Positions 41,138-49,947 of a stretch of DNA of 64,000 nucleotides are shown here, one piece after another. The notes below the pieces were generated by a model. That model was not told the DNA's origin, did no database searches, and was given only the letters and a program-made list of their open reading frames with translations. How positions within the stretch are numbered: position 1 is the stretch's first letter; every line of letters begins with the position of its first letter. The translations under genes and the position numbers were made by a program. This stretch comes from Larkinella humicola. Lineage in GTDB: Bacteria; Bacteroidota; Bacteroidia; Cytophagales; Spirosomataceae. The stretch covers positions 186,001 to 250,000 of the forward strand of contig NZ_VTWS01000008.1 of assembly GCF_008727875.1 (NCBI RefSeq), in the 5' to 3' direction.

Positions 41138-41162
41138 TAGTGGGCAGGGTTAGTTAGTCAAT

Positions 41163-44100
41163 TTACAAACTCTTAATGGTTTTGGTCTTCAGAATCGACT
41201 CCAGTTCGCCCAGGTGCTGATTCAGTTCTGCCGACAGTTCTTCGTACACTTTATACGAGCCGTCGGTCGGTTTGGCATCCCCGGTTTCAACGCTCCGCCA
41301 CAACGACGCCAGGCGGTTGTTGAGCTTGATCGGGAAGTTCAGCGGATCCTGGCCACTCTGGTTGCGGATCTGATACAGGTTTTCTTCCACGATGCTCAGT
41401 TGCTCGATGATCTTTTTGTTGGCCGGGCTGTTGGTTTTGCCCAGTTTTTCTTTCAAATCCCGAATCTGAACCACCGCGTCGTTCGCCTTGCTGGTTTGAT
41501 CACGCAGTTTGATGGCCAACTGGAACTGTTCCTGAACATCAGCATCAGTTACGCCTTTCAAACGCGGATCGAGCTTGATTTCAAACGGTTGCGTGAGGGT
41601 TTTGCCAGCGGTCGTGAGCCGGATCTGGTATTTTCCCGAAGGAGCCAGCGGTCCCATCGTGGGCCGCGCACTCCAGACAATCATCCCCTTGAACTCGGTA
41701 GCTCCCGGATACCGCATGTCCCACTCGAAGCGGTTCAGACCGGCATTTTTCGTTGGCGGTTTTACGCGTGGAGCGCGTGGATTGTCTTCATCCATTTCAG
41801 CCGCAGCCGCTTTTTCACCTCCGGCCGGTGCATCGACGCTTTCAAAACTGCGAACCAGATTGCCTTTCGAATCCAGAATTTCAATTTTTACCTTGTCGGA
41901 CGGTTTCGCCAGGTAATACTGGAAAACCGCATTCTGAACCCGACGGACGGCACTATACGGTTTGAAAAAATGCACGTCGGCTTTGGCCACTTCGGGCGAA
42001 AACTCCCGAATCGGAGCCACGTCGTCCAGCACATACATCGAACGACCGTGGGTACCGATCACCAGATCTTTTTCGGTTACGATCAGATCAGAGATTTGGG
42101 TGTCGGGCAGGCCCAGTTGCATCGGCTGCCAGTTGTCGCCGTCGTTGAACGACACATAAACGCCGTGTTCCGTACCGGCATACAGCAAACCGGGCTTCGT
42201 CATATCTTCCCGAACCGTGTGGGCGTAATGCCCGGCGGCAATACCGGTCACGATTTTTTTCCAGGTTTTGCCGTAGTCATCCGTTTTCCAGAGATACGGG
42301 GCACGGTCGTCCATCTGATACCGTTTGGCGGCAATGTAAGCCGTTCCGGGCTTGTGTCGCGAGGCATCGATGATGCTGATCCGGGTGTGTTTCGGCAAAT
42401 CTTTCGGCGTAATGTTCTGCCAGGTTTTGCCGTGATCGCGGGTGATGTGCACCAGCCCGTCGTCGGAACCGGCCCAGATCGTATTGACATCGTGGAAGGA
42501 AGGGGCCAGCGCAAAAACCGTCGCGTAAATTTCCGGGCCGTTCATGTCCATCGTAATGACCCCGCCACTTTTTCCGAGTGAGGCTGTATCGGCCAGCGTC
42601 AGGTCCGGGCTGATTTTCTGCCACGACTGTCCTTCGTTGGTCGACATCCAGACGTGTTGTGAACAAACGTACAAGCGGTTTGGATCGACCGGCGAGAACA
42701 CGATGGGATACGTCCACTGCCAGCGTTCGGGCAACGCACTGGAGGGTTCGCCGGAGAAAAACCGGGGATACACCTGCACATCCCGCACCTGACCGGTGGC
42801 CCGGTTGTAACGCGTCAACAACGCCCCCTGGCTACCGGCGTAGAAAATATCCGGGTTTTTCGGGTCCTGAGCAATGTAGCCGCTTTCCCCTCCCCCAACA
42901 TCGTAATACCGTTCCGATTTCTTGAGTGAATTGGACCGGGCCTGCATGTGATTCCAGCCTTCGCTGGCCACGGCCACAGTCGAGTTATCCTGCTGGGCAC
43001 CGGCCACATGGTACGGAAAATCATTGGTCACCGTGATGTGGTACAACTGCGCCGTCGGGAAGTTTTCGTCCGTCCAGGTTTTGCCGCCGTTGACCGAAAC
43101 CGTTCCCCCGCCGTCGTTGGACGACACCATCCGCATCGGGTCAGTCGGGTCGATCCACAGGTCGTGGTTGTCACCGTGGGGCACCGTAATCGTTTTGTCA
43201 AATTTCACCCCGCCGTCCGACGATTTGAAGAAACCGACATTGAGGCAGTATACGCCGTCTTTGTCTTTCGGATCGGCGTAGATGCGCGAGTAGTAGAACG
43301 CCCGCTGACGCAGTTTCCGCTCGGAGTTAACGTATTTCCAGGTCATCCCGGCATCATCGGAACGGTACACTCCGCCGTCGTTAGCTTCCACAATGGCCCA
43401 GACGCGGTTGGGATCAACCGGCGAAACCGTGACGCCAATTTTACCGACCGGCCCTTTCGGCATGCCCGGTTTATTGGTCAGTTCGGTCCAGGTGTCTCCC
43501 CCGTCGGTCGATTTGAACAGACCACAGGCACCACCGCCCCCCCACATTTTGTAGGGCGTGCGATACACCTGCCAGATCGACGCGTAGATCACTTTCGGAT
43601 TCGTGGGGTCGATGATGAGGTCGGCGGCTCCGGCCTTGTCACCTTTGTACAGGACTTTTTTCCAGGTCGTACCGCCGTCCGTTGTCCGGAAAACACCCCG
43701 CTCTTCGTTCGGGCCGTAGGGGTGACCCAGAGCCGCGACGTAAACCGTATTCGGGTCGGTGGGATGCACGCGAACCCGGGCAATGGCCTGCGTATTTTTC
43801 AGACCGATGTTTTTCCAGGTTTTGCCCGCGTCGGTGGTTTTGTAAACGCCGTCGCCCTGCATGATGTTGCCCCGGAACTGGGTTTCGCCGGTTCCGATGT
43901 AGACCACATCCGGGTTGGTTTCCGAAACGGCCACCGCTCCCACCGAGGAACTTTGCAACTGCCCGTCGGTAACGGGTGCCCAGGTGTTCCCGCCATCGAC
44001 GGTTTTCCACAAGCCCCCACCAACCGCACCAAAATAGTATTCCTGTTTGCGCGAGGAACTTCCCGAAGACCCCAGGGAACGCCCCCCCCGGTTGGGACCG

Positions 44101-44249
44101 ATGTTGCGCCAGGTCATTCCTTTAAAATGCAGGGAGTCGGTCGCCAGCACCGGCGAAGACGACTGAGCCGCGGCCGGCTCGGTCAGCAGAAGTCCCCCTA
44201 AAGCCGTCAGAATGAGACAGTGGTGTAATTTCATAGACTGTTTTTTCAA
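41163..44249 (-). CDS. Secreted Asp-box (BNR/sortilin-like) repeat protein, copy A
   Basis: A 1028-aa protein with a signal peptide (…LLLTEPAAAQ). At least eight Asp-box motifs mark beta-propeller blades, e.g. TVDGGNTWAPV, TTDAGKTWKNI, TTDGGTTWKKV, STDGGDTWTEL, SDDAGMTWKYV, TRDHGKTWQNI and TDDYGKTWKKI. The C-terminal about 250 residues differ: a beta-sandwich (FEWDMRYPGATEFKG) and a helical bundle (about 900-1020). Databases often label such proteins glycosyl hydrolase or VPS10/sortilin-like, but no catalytic residues can be named. It lies 83 nt downstream of susD and is a full-length paralogue of copy B. Confidence 0.85.
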   Translation of the reverse strand: MKKQSMKLHHCLILTALGGLLLTEPAAAQSSSPVLATDSLHFKGMTWRNIGPNRGGRSLGSSGSSSRKQEYYFGAVGGGLWKTVDGGNTWAPVTDGQLQSSSVGAVAVSETNPDVVYIGTGETQFRGNIMQGDGVYKTTDAGKTWKNIGLKNTQAIARVRVHPTDPNTVYVAALGHPYGPNEERGVFRTTDGGTTWKKVLYKGDKAGAADLIIDPTNPKVIYASIWQVYRTPYKMWGGGGACGLFKSTDGGDTWTELTNKPGMPKGPVGKIGVTVSPVDPNRVWAIVEANDGGVYRSDDAGMTWKYVNSERKLRQRAFYYSRIYADPKDKDGVYCLNVGFFKSSDGGVKFDKTITVPHGDNHDLWIDPTDPMRMVSSNDGGGTVSVNGGKTWTDENFPTAQLYHITVTNDFPYHVAGAQQDNSTVAVASEGWNHMQARSNSLKKSERYYDVGGGESGYIAQDPKNPDIFYAGSQGALLTRYNRATGQVRDVQVYPRFFSGEPSSALPERWQWTYPIVFSPVDPNRLYVCSQHVWMSTNEGQSWQKISPDLTLADTASLGKSGGVITMDMNGPEIYATVFALAPSFHDVNTIWAGSDDGLVHITRDHGKTWQNITPKDLPKHTRISIIDASRHKPGTAYIAAKRYQMDDRAPYLWKTDDYGKTWKKIVTGIAAGHYAHTVREDMTKPGLLYAGTEHGVYVSFNDGDNWQPMQLGLPDTQISDLIVTEKDLVIGTHGRSMYVLDDVAPIREFSPEVAKADVHFFKPYSAVRRVQNAVFQYYLAKPSDKVKIEILDSKGNLVRSFESVDAPAGGEKAAAAEMDEDNPRAPRVKPPTKNAGLNRFEWDMRYPGATEFKGMIVWSARPTMGPLAPSGKYQIRLTTAGKTLTQPFEIKLDPRLKGVTDADVQEQFQLAIKLRDQTSKANDAVVQIRDLKEKLGKTNSPANKKIIEQLSIVEENLYQIRNQSGQDPLNFPIKLNNRLASLWRSVETGDAKPTDGSYKVYEELSAELNQHLGELESILKTKTIKSL

Positions 44250-44332
44250 AAAAAGTATGTAGGGTTAATTTAACGCTTCATCAGCAGATCAGGATGGGTT
44301 ATTTATTGATCGTCCAATTCCGGGTCGATTCT

Positions 44333-45736
44333 CTAGCGGTAGCCTTCGTTCTGATCCAGGTTTTTGTTGGAATCGATGTCCGCCAGGGGAATCGGAAAAA
44401 CCTGCCGCCCCGCGTTCGTGAGCGTAATCGGCGGACCATTTTTCCGGGCAACAGCCACCAGTTTGGTCAGGGCCTGGTTGGTCCGGACCAGATCAAAGAA
44501 GCGGTGGCCTTCAAACGCCAGCTCAATTTTCCGTTCCTGCCAGATGGCCTGCAAGGTCGGCTGCAAACCGGTGACCGTCGAAGCGGCCAGTCCGGCCCGC
44601 GTTCTGATCCGGTTCAGATCGGCCAACGCACCGGTCAGGTTTCCGGTTTGGGCCAGGGCTTCCGCCCGGTTCAGATACACCTCGGCAATCCGCAGAATAT
44701 GAACGTTATCGATGTTACCGGCTTTCTGGTATTTCGTCGAGTAATAGACACCGACCACATTGTCACGGGCCGTCATTTTTCCCCGAACATCGTTCGGATT
44801 GGCAATCAGTTCGGCGTAGAATCCCTCGTGAATGGCAATGTCGCCCCGGCCACCCATACTGGACGGGAAATACCAGTTGCGAAGACCGCTCTGGTCGGTG
44901 GAACCAAAGGCCAGTTCAAAAATGGATTCGGTGGAAAATGCCCCCGAGAAAATCGATTCGTAAGAACCCAGCAAGGCATATTTGCTGTCGTTGATGACCA
45001 GGTTGGCATACTCGATCACTTTCTGGGGCTGGTTGGTATACAGATACAGGCGGGAAAGCAGCGCCCGGGCGGTTCCTTTCACGGCCTGCGAACGGGTGGT
45101 CGTGATGTTCGCGTGCGTTTCCGGCAATAGCTCAAGCGACTTCAGAAGATCGCTTTCCACCTGCGCATAGGACTCCACCAGCGTAGACCGGCTCGGAAAC
45201 AACGAATCGTCGACCTGTTTGGAAGGCTTCAGCACCAGCGGAATGCCCAACGTCCCCACCACACCCGGCACGCCCCCGTACGACCGGGTCAGGTCGAAAA
45301 ACGTCAGGCCCCGGATAAAATACGCCTGCCCCAGAATGGCGTTCTTGGTGGCATCCGGAATGTCCGTCAGGGTCGGAACGGCTTCGATCAGCGTGTTGGC
45401 AATGTTGACCGCGCGGTAGGCCCGGGTCCACATCGCGGCATTTTCCCGGTTGGCCGGTGCCGTGACGTAGGTGTCCATTTCCCGGTAAAAATCCCAGGTT
45501 CCCACGCTCTGCGAAATATCGGCTGCGACATCGCCCATCAGGATGAAGTTTCGTCCGTAATAGTTTCCGTCCTGGAGCTGGTTATACATCCCGGCCATGG
45601 CCGCGGTGGCACCTTTCAGGTTGGTAACGGCCACGCTTTCCGACACCTCGGCCTGCGGTTCCTGATCCAGCACATCACAGGCCGTCAATACACTGCACAA
45701 AGCAGTGGTCAGAAGAATATGATTCAGTCTTTTCAT
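44333..45736 (-). CDS. RagB/SusD-family lipoprotein, second pair
   Basis: About 467 aa from ATG 45736 (MKRLNHILLTTALCSVLTAC), giving lipobox VLTAC (Cys20). SusD hallmarks include the start DVLDQEPQAEVSESVAV, the TPR-like AYFIRGLTFFDLTRSYGGVP and the C-terminal WQERKIELAFEGHRFFDLVR. It is the partner of the SusC gene 48 nt upstream. The substrate is not evident, because the neighbours are BNR proteins rather than recognised carbohydrate enzymes. Confidence 0.95.
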   Translation of the reverse strand: MKRLNHILLTTALCSVLTACDVLDQEPQAEVSESVAVTNLKGATAAMAGMYNQLQDGNYYGRNFILMGDVAADISQSVGTWDFYREMDTYVTAPANRENAAMWTRAYRAVNIANTLIEAVPTLTDIPDATKNAILGQAYFIRGLTFFDLTRSYGGVPGVVGTLGIPLVLKPSKQVDDSLFPSRSTLVESYAQVESDLLKSLELLPETHANITTTRSQAVKGTARALLSRLYLYTNQPQKVIEYANLVINDSKYALLGSYESIFSGAFSTESIFELAFGSTDQSGLRNWYFPSSMGGRGDIAIHEGFYAELIANPNDVRGKMTARDNVVGVYYSTKYQKAGNIDNVHILRIAEVYLNRAEALAQTGNLTGALADLNRIRTRAGLAASTVTGLQPTLQAIWQERKIELAFEGHRFFDLVRTNQALTKLVAVARKNGPPITLTNAGRQVFPIPLADIDSNKNLDQNEGYR

Positions 45737-45784
45737 GGCGTCAATTTTAAATGGGTACATCCTATTCGTAGCGGTTGAGAACGA

Positions 45785-48775
45785 TTAAAAACTCACGTTG
45801 ATACCAGCCATATACACCCGTGGTTGCGGCATCGTGTAGAACTCGATGCCCTGCGTGAGGTTGGTAGCCGCCGTTCCGGTCAGTTCCGGATCCAAACCGG
45901 TGTACTTCGTGAACGTCAGGACATTCTGGCCGGACACGTAAACCCGCGCACTCGACAGCTTAATTTTGCTCAATAGCGTAGCTGGCAGGCTGTAGCCGAT
46001 CGACAGGTTTTTCAGACGCATGTACGAACCATCTTCCAGAAAGCGCGAAGGGCGCAGGTTGCCGGAATAGTTTTCCGCCGTCATTTTCGGGATCATCGTT
46101 TCATCACCCGGTTTTTGCCAGCGATCCAGTTGGCTCGTCATGAAGTTGGTGTTCCGCGTACCGCCGTGTTCTTGGAAGAAGCGGTTCCAGTGCAACTGCA
46201 TGTTTCCGTAGGAATACTGGAAGAAGAACATCAGGTCGAAACCTTTGTAAGACAGCGTGTTGGTAATCCCGCCGAAGAAATCCGGGTTGGCGTTGCCCAC
46301 GATCTTGCGATCGACGTTGGCATCAAACTTGCCATCACCATTCACATCCGTAAAAATGGGTGCTCCCGTTTCCCGGTTGACGCCGGTTTGCTCGTGGAAA
46401 TAGAACGAATACATGGAGTAGCCCTCTTCGTAGCGGTAAATATCCCGGTTGTAAACGGTGAACGGCGCGGCCAGCTTGGTCAGGCGGTTTCTGTTGGTGG
46501 CAATGTTAAAGTTCACATTCCAGTCGAGCTTGTCCGCTCCACCGCGCAGGACGTCGGCATTGATGCCCAGTTCGACCCCACTGTTCTGCACCGAACCGTA
46601 GTTCTGCACCAGCGTATTGAAACCGGACGTCCGGGGAACCGGAACGGCCAGCAACAAATCCCGCGTGTTCTTGACGTAATAATCGGCGGTAATTTTCAGG
46701 CGGTTTTTCAGCAGACCCAGGTCAAGCCCAACGTTGGTTTGCTCCGTGGTTTCCCATTTCAGGTTGGGATTGGCCAACTGAACGGGGGCCGTTCCCGGCA
46801 AGTTCACATACGCCGAAGAACCGGACACATCGCCCAGATCGTTCAGGTTGCCACCCCAAAGACCCAGGGACTGAAAATTCGTAATCCCGCTCTGGTTCCC
46901 CGTAAAACCGTAGCTAGCCCGGAGTTTCAGGACGTTGATTGCCGACACCGATTTCATGAACGACTCCTCGGAGAGCAGCCAGCCTACGGCCACCGACGGG
47001 AAAGTTCCCCAGCGGTTGGCCACCCCAAACCGGGAAGAACCATCGCGCCGGATGTTCACCGTGGCCAGGTATTTGTTTTTGTAGTCGTACACAAACCGGC
47101 CAAACACCGAAGCGATTCCCCAACTGGAGCCTTCAGACGTACCGGTTTGAACAGCCGCCGAGATGATTTTGCGGAAGTCGTTGCTGGGAAACTGCTGGCC
47201 CGTCGCCGACGTCCGGCTGAAAACCGACTCCTGAACCGACGTTCCCACCAGCGCGTTGATCGAGTGATTGCCGAAGCTCCGCTGGAACGTCAACACGTTC
47301 TCCTGCACCCAGTTATCATCCCGCGTGTTGACCGAACGGGCCGAGCCGTTGACCGCAGCACCGTTGTTCAGAAACGTGTCGTCGTAGAGATCTTCCTGGA
47401 TGTTGCTGTAATCCAGGCTGAAGCTGGACCGCAGACTCAAACCCGGTATAATGTCGTATTGGGCGTATACATTGGCCAGAAACCGGTTGGTCGACATCGT
47501 GATGTCGTTGTGTTCAACAGCCGCCAGCGGGCTTTCAAAAGTTCCGAACTTGGTATATGACCCATTGGTCTGGTAGAAAGGCAAGTTGGGCGGCAGAAAG
47601 AAGGAGCCTTCCAGCGCACCGGAAATGTTGTCGTCGTTCCGAACGCGGTTCCGGAAGTTCCGCGAGAACAGCACGCTGGTTCCGACTTTCACCTTGTTGA
47701 CGGGCGTAAAGTCGAGGTTGACCCGGCCGCTCGTCCGTTTGAAATCGGAGCCTTTGATGACGGCTTCCTGAAAGAAGTTGTTGACCGAAACCAGGTACTG
47801 GATTTTGTCGGTACCGCCCGTAATCGACAGGTCGTGGTTGCGCAGGAGTCCGTTCTGGAAAACCGGCTCTCGCCAGTCGGTGTTGATGGTTCCGGCCGGA
47901 TTGGCATACGGAGCCGCCTGGCCGTTGTTGACCGACGCTTCGTTGATCAGCGTTTCGAAGGTCGTTCCGTCGACTACGGCGGGTTTGCGCCACAGGTTCT
48001 GCGTACCGATGTAGGTACCGAAGCTGATTTTCGCTTTTTTGTTGGCACCGCGTTTGGTGGTGATCAGCACGACGCCATTGGCCGCCCGCGCCCCGTAAAT
48101 CGCGGTGGCAGAGGCATCTTTCAGGATTTCCATGGACGCAATGTCGGCCGGGTTGATGTCGGCGATGGGGTTGGTAGTGCTTCCGCCCAGGCCAATCGCC
48201 GAAAGGCTCCCCGACTGAATCGGAATACCGTCGACGACGTACAGCGGATCGCTGGAGCCGTTGATGGAGGTCGTTCCCCGCACCCGCACCATCATGCCGC
48301 CCCCGGGCGTACCGGAGTTGGCGCTCACCTGCACCCCGGCGGCCCGTCCCTGCAGGAGCTGGTCGCTGCTGGGAGCCGGAATGTTTTCGATGGCCTTGCC
48401 GCTCACTGACGCAATGGAACCCGTGATGGTTTTCTGGGCCTGTGTGCCATACCCGGTCACAATCACTTCTGATAAGATCTTGGTATCGGTCACCAGGGCC
48501 ACATCGATTTTCGACTGGTTTCCGACGACCACTTCTTTATTCTGGAACCCAATGGACGAAAAAACCAACGTTCCGCCTTTGGTACTGATGCTGAGCTGAT
48601 AGGCCCCATTGGCATCGGTGGTCGTGCCGATCGAAGTGCCTTTCAGCACTACATTCACGCCCGGTATGCCGGTATTTTCTTCCTGGCTGTTCACGATCCC
48701 TTTCAGGATGCGGTCCTGCGCCTGCAGAAGATGGGCGGAAAAAATAAGAATAAGAACAGTAGCAATTTGCTTCAT
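45785..48775 (-). CDS. SusC/RagA-family TonB-linked outer-membrane protein, second pair
   Basis: About 996 aa from ATG 48775 (MKQIATVLILIFSAHLLQAQ signal peptide). The regulatory-like domain (GIVNSQEENTGIPGVNVVLKGT), the VIVTGYGTQAQKTITGSI transition, the plug (LYVVDGIPIQSG, ASATAIYGARAANGVVLITTKRG) and the barrel ending YMAGINVSF are all present. Length is standard. A strong promoter candidate lies 415 nt upstream, implying an unusually long leader. It forms an operon with susD and the BNR copy A gene. Confidence 0.95.
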   Translation of the reverse strand: MKQIATVLILIFSAHLLQAQDRILKGIVNSQEENTGIPGVNVVLKGTSIGTTTDANGAYQLSISTKGGTLVFSSIGFQNKEVVVGNQSKIDVALVTDTKILSEVIVTGYGTQAQKTITGSIASVSGKAIENIPAPSSDQLLQGRAAGVQVSANSGTPGGGMMVRVRGTTSINGSSDPLYVVDGIPIQSGSLSAIGLGGSTTNPIADINPADIASMEILKDASATAIYGARAANGVVLITTKRGANKKAKISFGTYIGTQNLWRKPAVVDGTTFETLINEASVNNGQAAPYANPAGTINTDWREPVFQNGLLRNHDLSITGGTDKIQYLVSVNNFFQEAVIKGSDFKRTSGRVNLDFTPVNKVKVGTSVLFSRNFRNRVRNDDNISGALEGSFFLPPNLPFYQTNGSYTKFGTFESPLAAVEHNDITMSTNRFLANVYAQYDIIPGLSLRSSFSLDYSNIQEDLYDDTFLNNGAAVNGSARSVNTRDDNWVQENVLTFQRSFGNHSINALVGTSVQESVFSRTSATGQQFPSNDFRKIISAAVQTGTSEGSSWGIASVFGRFVYDYKNKYLATVNIRRDGSSRFGVANRWGTFPSVAVGWLLSEESFMKSVSAINVLKLRASYGFTGNQSGITNFQSLGLWGGNLNDLGDVSGSSAYVNLPGTAPVQLANPNLKWETTEQTNVGLDLGLLKNRLKITADYYVKNTRDLLLAVPVPRTSGFNTLVQNYGSVQNSGVELGINADVLRGGADKLDWNVNFNIATNRNRLTKLAAPFTVYNRDIYRYEEGYSMYSFYFHEQTGVNRETGAPIFTDVNGDGKFDANVDRKIVGNANPDFFGGITNTLSYKGFDLMFFFQYSYGNMQLHWNRFFQEHGGTRNTNFMTSQLDRWQKPGDETMIPKMTAENYSGNLRPSRFLEDGSYMRLKNLSIGYSLPATLLSKIKLSSARVYVSGQNVLTFTKYTGLDPELTGTAATNLTQGIEFYTMPQPRVYMAGINVSF

Positions 48776-49189
48776 TGGATGAGTTGATTTTGGGTTACAC
48801 AAACTCCGGTGGAGGTGGGAAACGGACGTAGCAGCCTTCCCGGATCTACTAGTCCGGTGAGTAGGGTCGATTCATTTCCGTTTGCAAACAGGTTACGCTC
48901 TCGCCGGACACACGTGGCACACAAGCCAGTGTACCGGACGGGCAGATCGGACGCCGTAGACGAGTCGGTATTCGTGTATTTGAAAAACCTGCGGCTGTTA
49001 GTGTGTAGGCCTGGCAGCGGATTGTAAGAAAGTAGTAGCCATGATAACTTGTGGTTAGAAATGGGAAACTCCGTCTGAATTGGTTCCAAACGGCTACTTT
49101 TCTTGCTTGACTGGAAGGGAATAAACAGAGCTGGCGGATAAAGCAAGCCCTGAAAATGTACTGGGAGAGTTACGAAGAATATTCTTTGG

Positions 49190-49221
49190 CAAATTTAGGA
49201 AAAAGCCAATTTTAATGCAAA
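49190..49221 (-). promoter_or_regulatory. Bacteroidota promoter TTTG-N20-TAAATTTG for the susCD operon
   Basis: The minus strand reads TTTG (49221-49218), a 20-nt spacer and TAAATTTG (49197-49190), an exact match to the -33/-7 consensus of Bacteroidota. Transcription would start near 49183, about 408 nt before the susC ATG. Confidence 0.6.
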
Positions 49222-49483
49222 GGAAATGATCAATAATATTTTCTTTTATTTCAATCTTCAACAGTGTTTTTTATTGTTAAAACAAAAATCAGCTTATTAT
49301 TTTCTCCATTCATTCGTTAATAGACGGAATATATTGTACATCGAAACAATTGGATTGATGAGGAGATATATTGGTATTTCCCTGATTGAGCAAAACATAG
49401 TAAACCAAATTTTGCACTATTCTTTTATATTGTTTTTTCTATCTGCGAAAATCATTATTTGTCAAAATTAAAATACGATTAAA

Positions 49484-49514
49484 CTTGACATCGGTTGGAT
49501 TGCTTCTAATATTT
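49484..49514 (+). promoter_or_regulatory. Promoter candidate TTGACA-N16-TAATATTTG for BNR copy B
   Basis: TTGACA at 49484-49489 and TAATAT at 49506-49511, followed by TTG, combine a sigma-70-like -35/-10 pair with a near match to TAnnTTTG. It faces the gene at 49948, about 430 nt away. Confidence 0.35.
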
Positions 49515-49947
49515 GGGAGGAGTTTACGAAATACTTACAAGGCTTACCACCCGATTCCAGCTTCCAGCCGCACTCGAAGCCGGTCTCGAAAAATAGCAGT
49601 TGAAATAACAACTGTATCGGGTTGTCACTGACAATCCTGATCATTCATCATTGATTATTGTAACGGGTTTTTACCGCCCTAACGGATTTTCTGTGTGCAT
49701 TGCCACTCTGGAAGGGGAGCAGCAAAACACACGAAAAGCGGTTTGGATCTGTAAAAGAACCGGAAGACCTTGCTTGATTGGTATACCGGCCCGACTGTCT
49801 CCGACCGACGTGTTATGTGCGGCCTGACCCGGCGTGTTCGGAGCAGTCGTTGCCCGGTGTTTTACCAGAAAATACTTCCCACTGATTTCGTGTTTTTGGG
49901 CACAGACCTGACGTGTACGGGGCAGGCACAACTCTTATCGTTCATTC

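Larger units (their letters stand above)
48776..49947. other. 1.17-kb non-coding divergent control region
   Basis: Between the susC and BNR copy B starts no convincing gene is seen; an 81-codon AT-rich frame at 49226-49471 is judged spurious. The central part (49190-49510) is strongly AT-rich and holds opposite-facing promoter candidates, each followed by a leader of over 400 nt. The flanking leaders are of ordinary GC content. Confidence 0.6.

Noticed and set aside
42948-44201. 417-codon plus-strand frame
   Set aside because: Antisense to the Asp-box protein; the repeated Asp-box codons create the open frame.
46115-47560. 481-codon plus-strand frame
   Set aside because: Antisense to the second susC; no recognisable protein features.
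49226-49471. Small 81-aa AT-rich gene
   Set aside because: Composition follows the AT-rich promoter region, the protein is low-complexity hydrophobic without family pattern, and opposing promoter candidates flank it.
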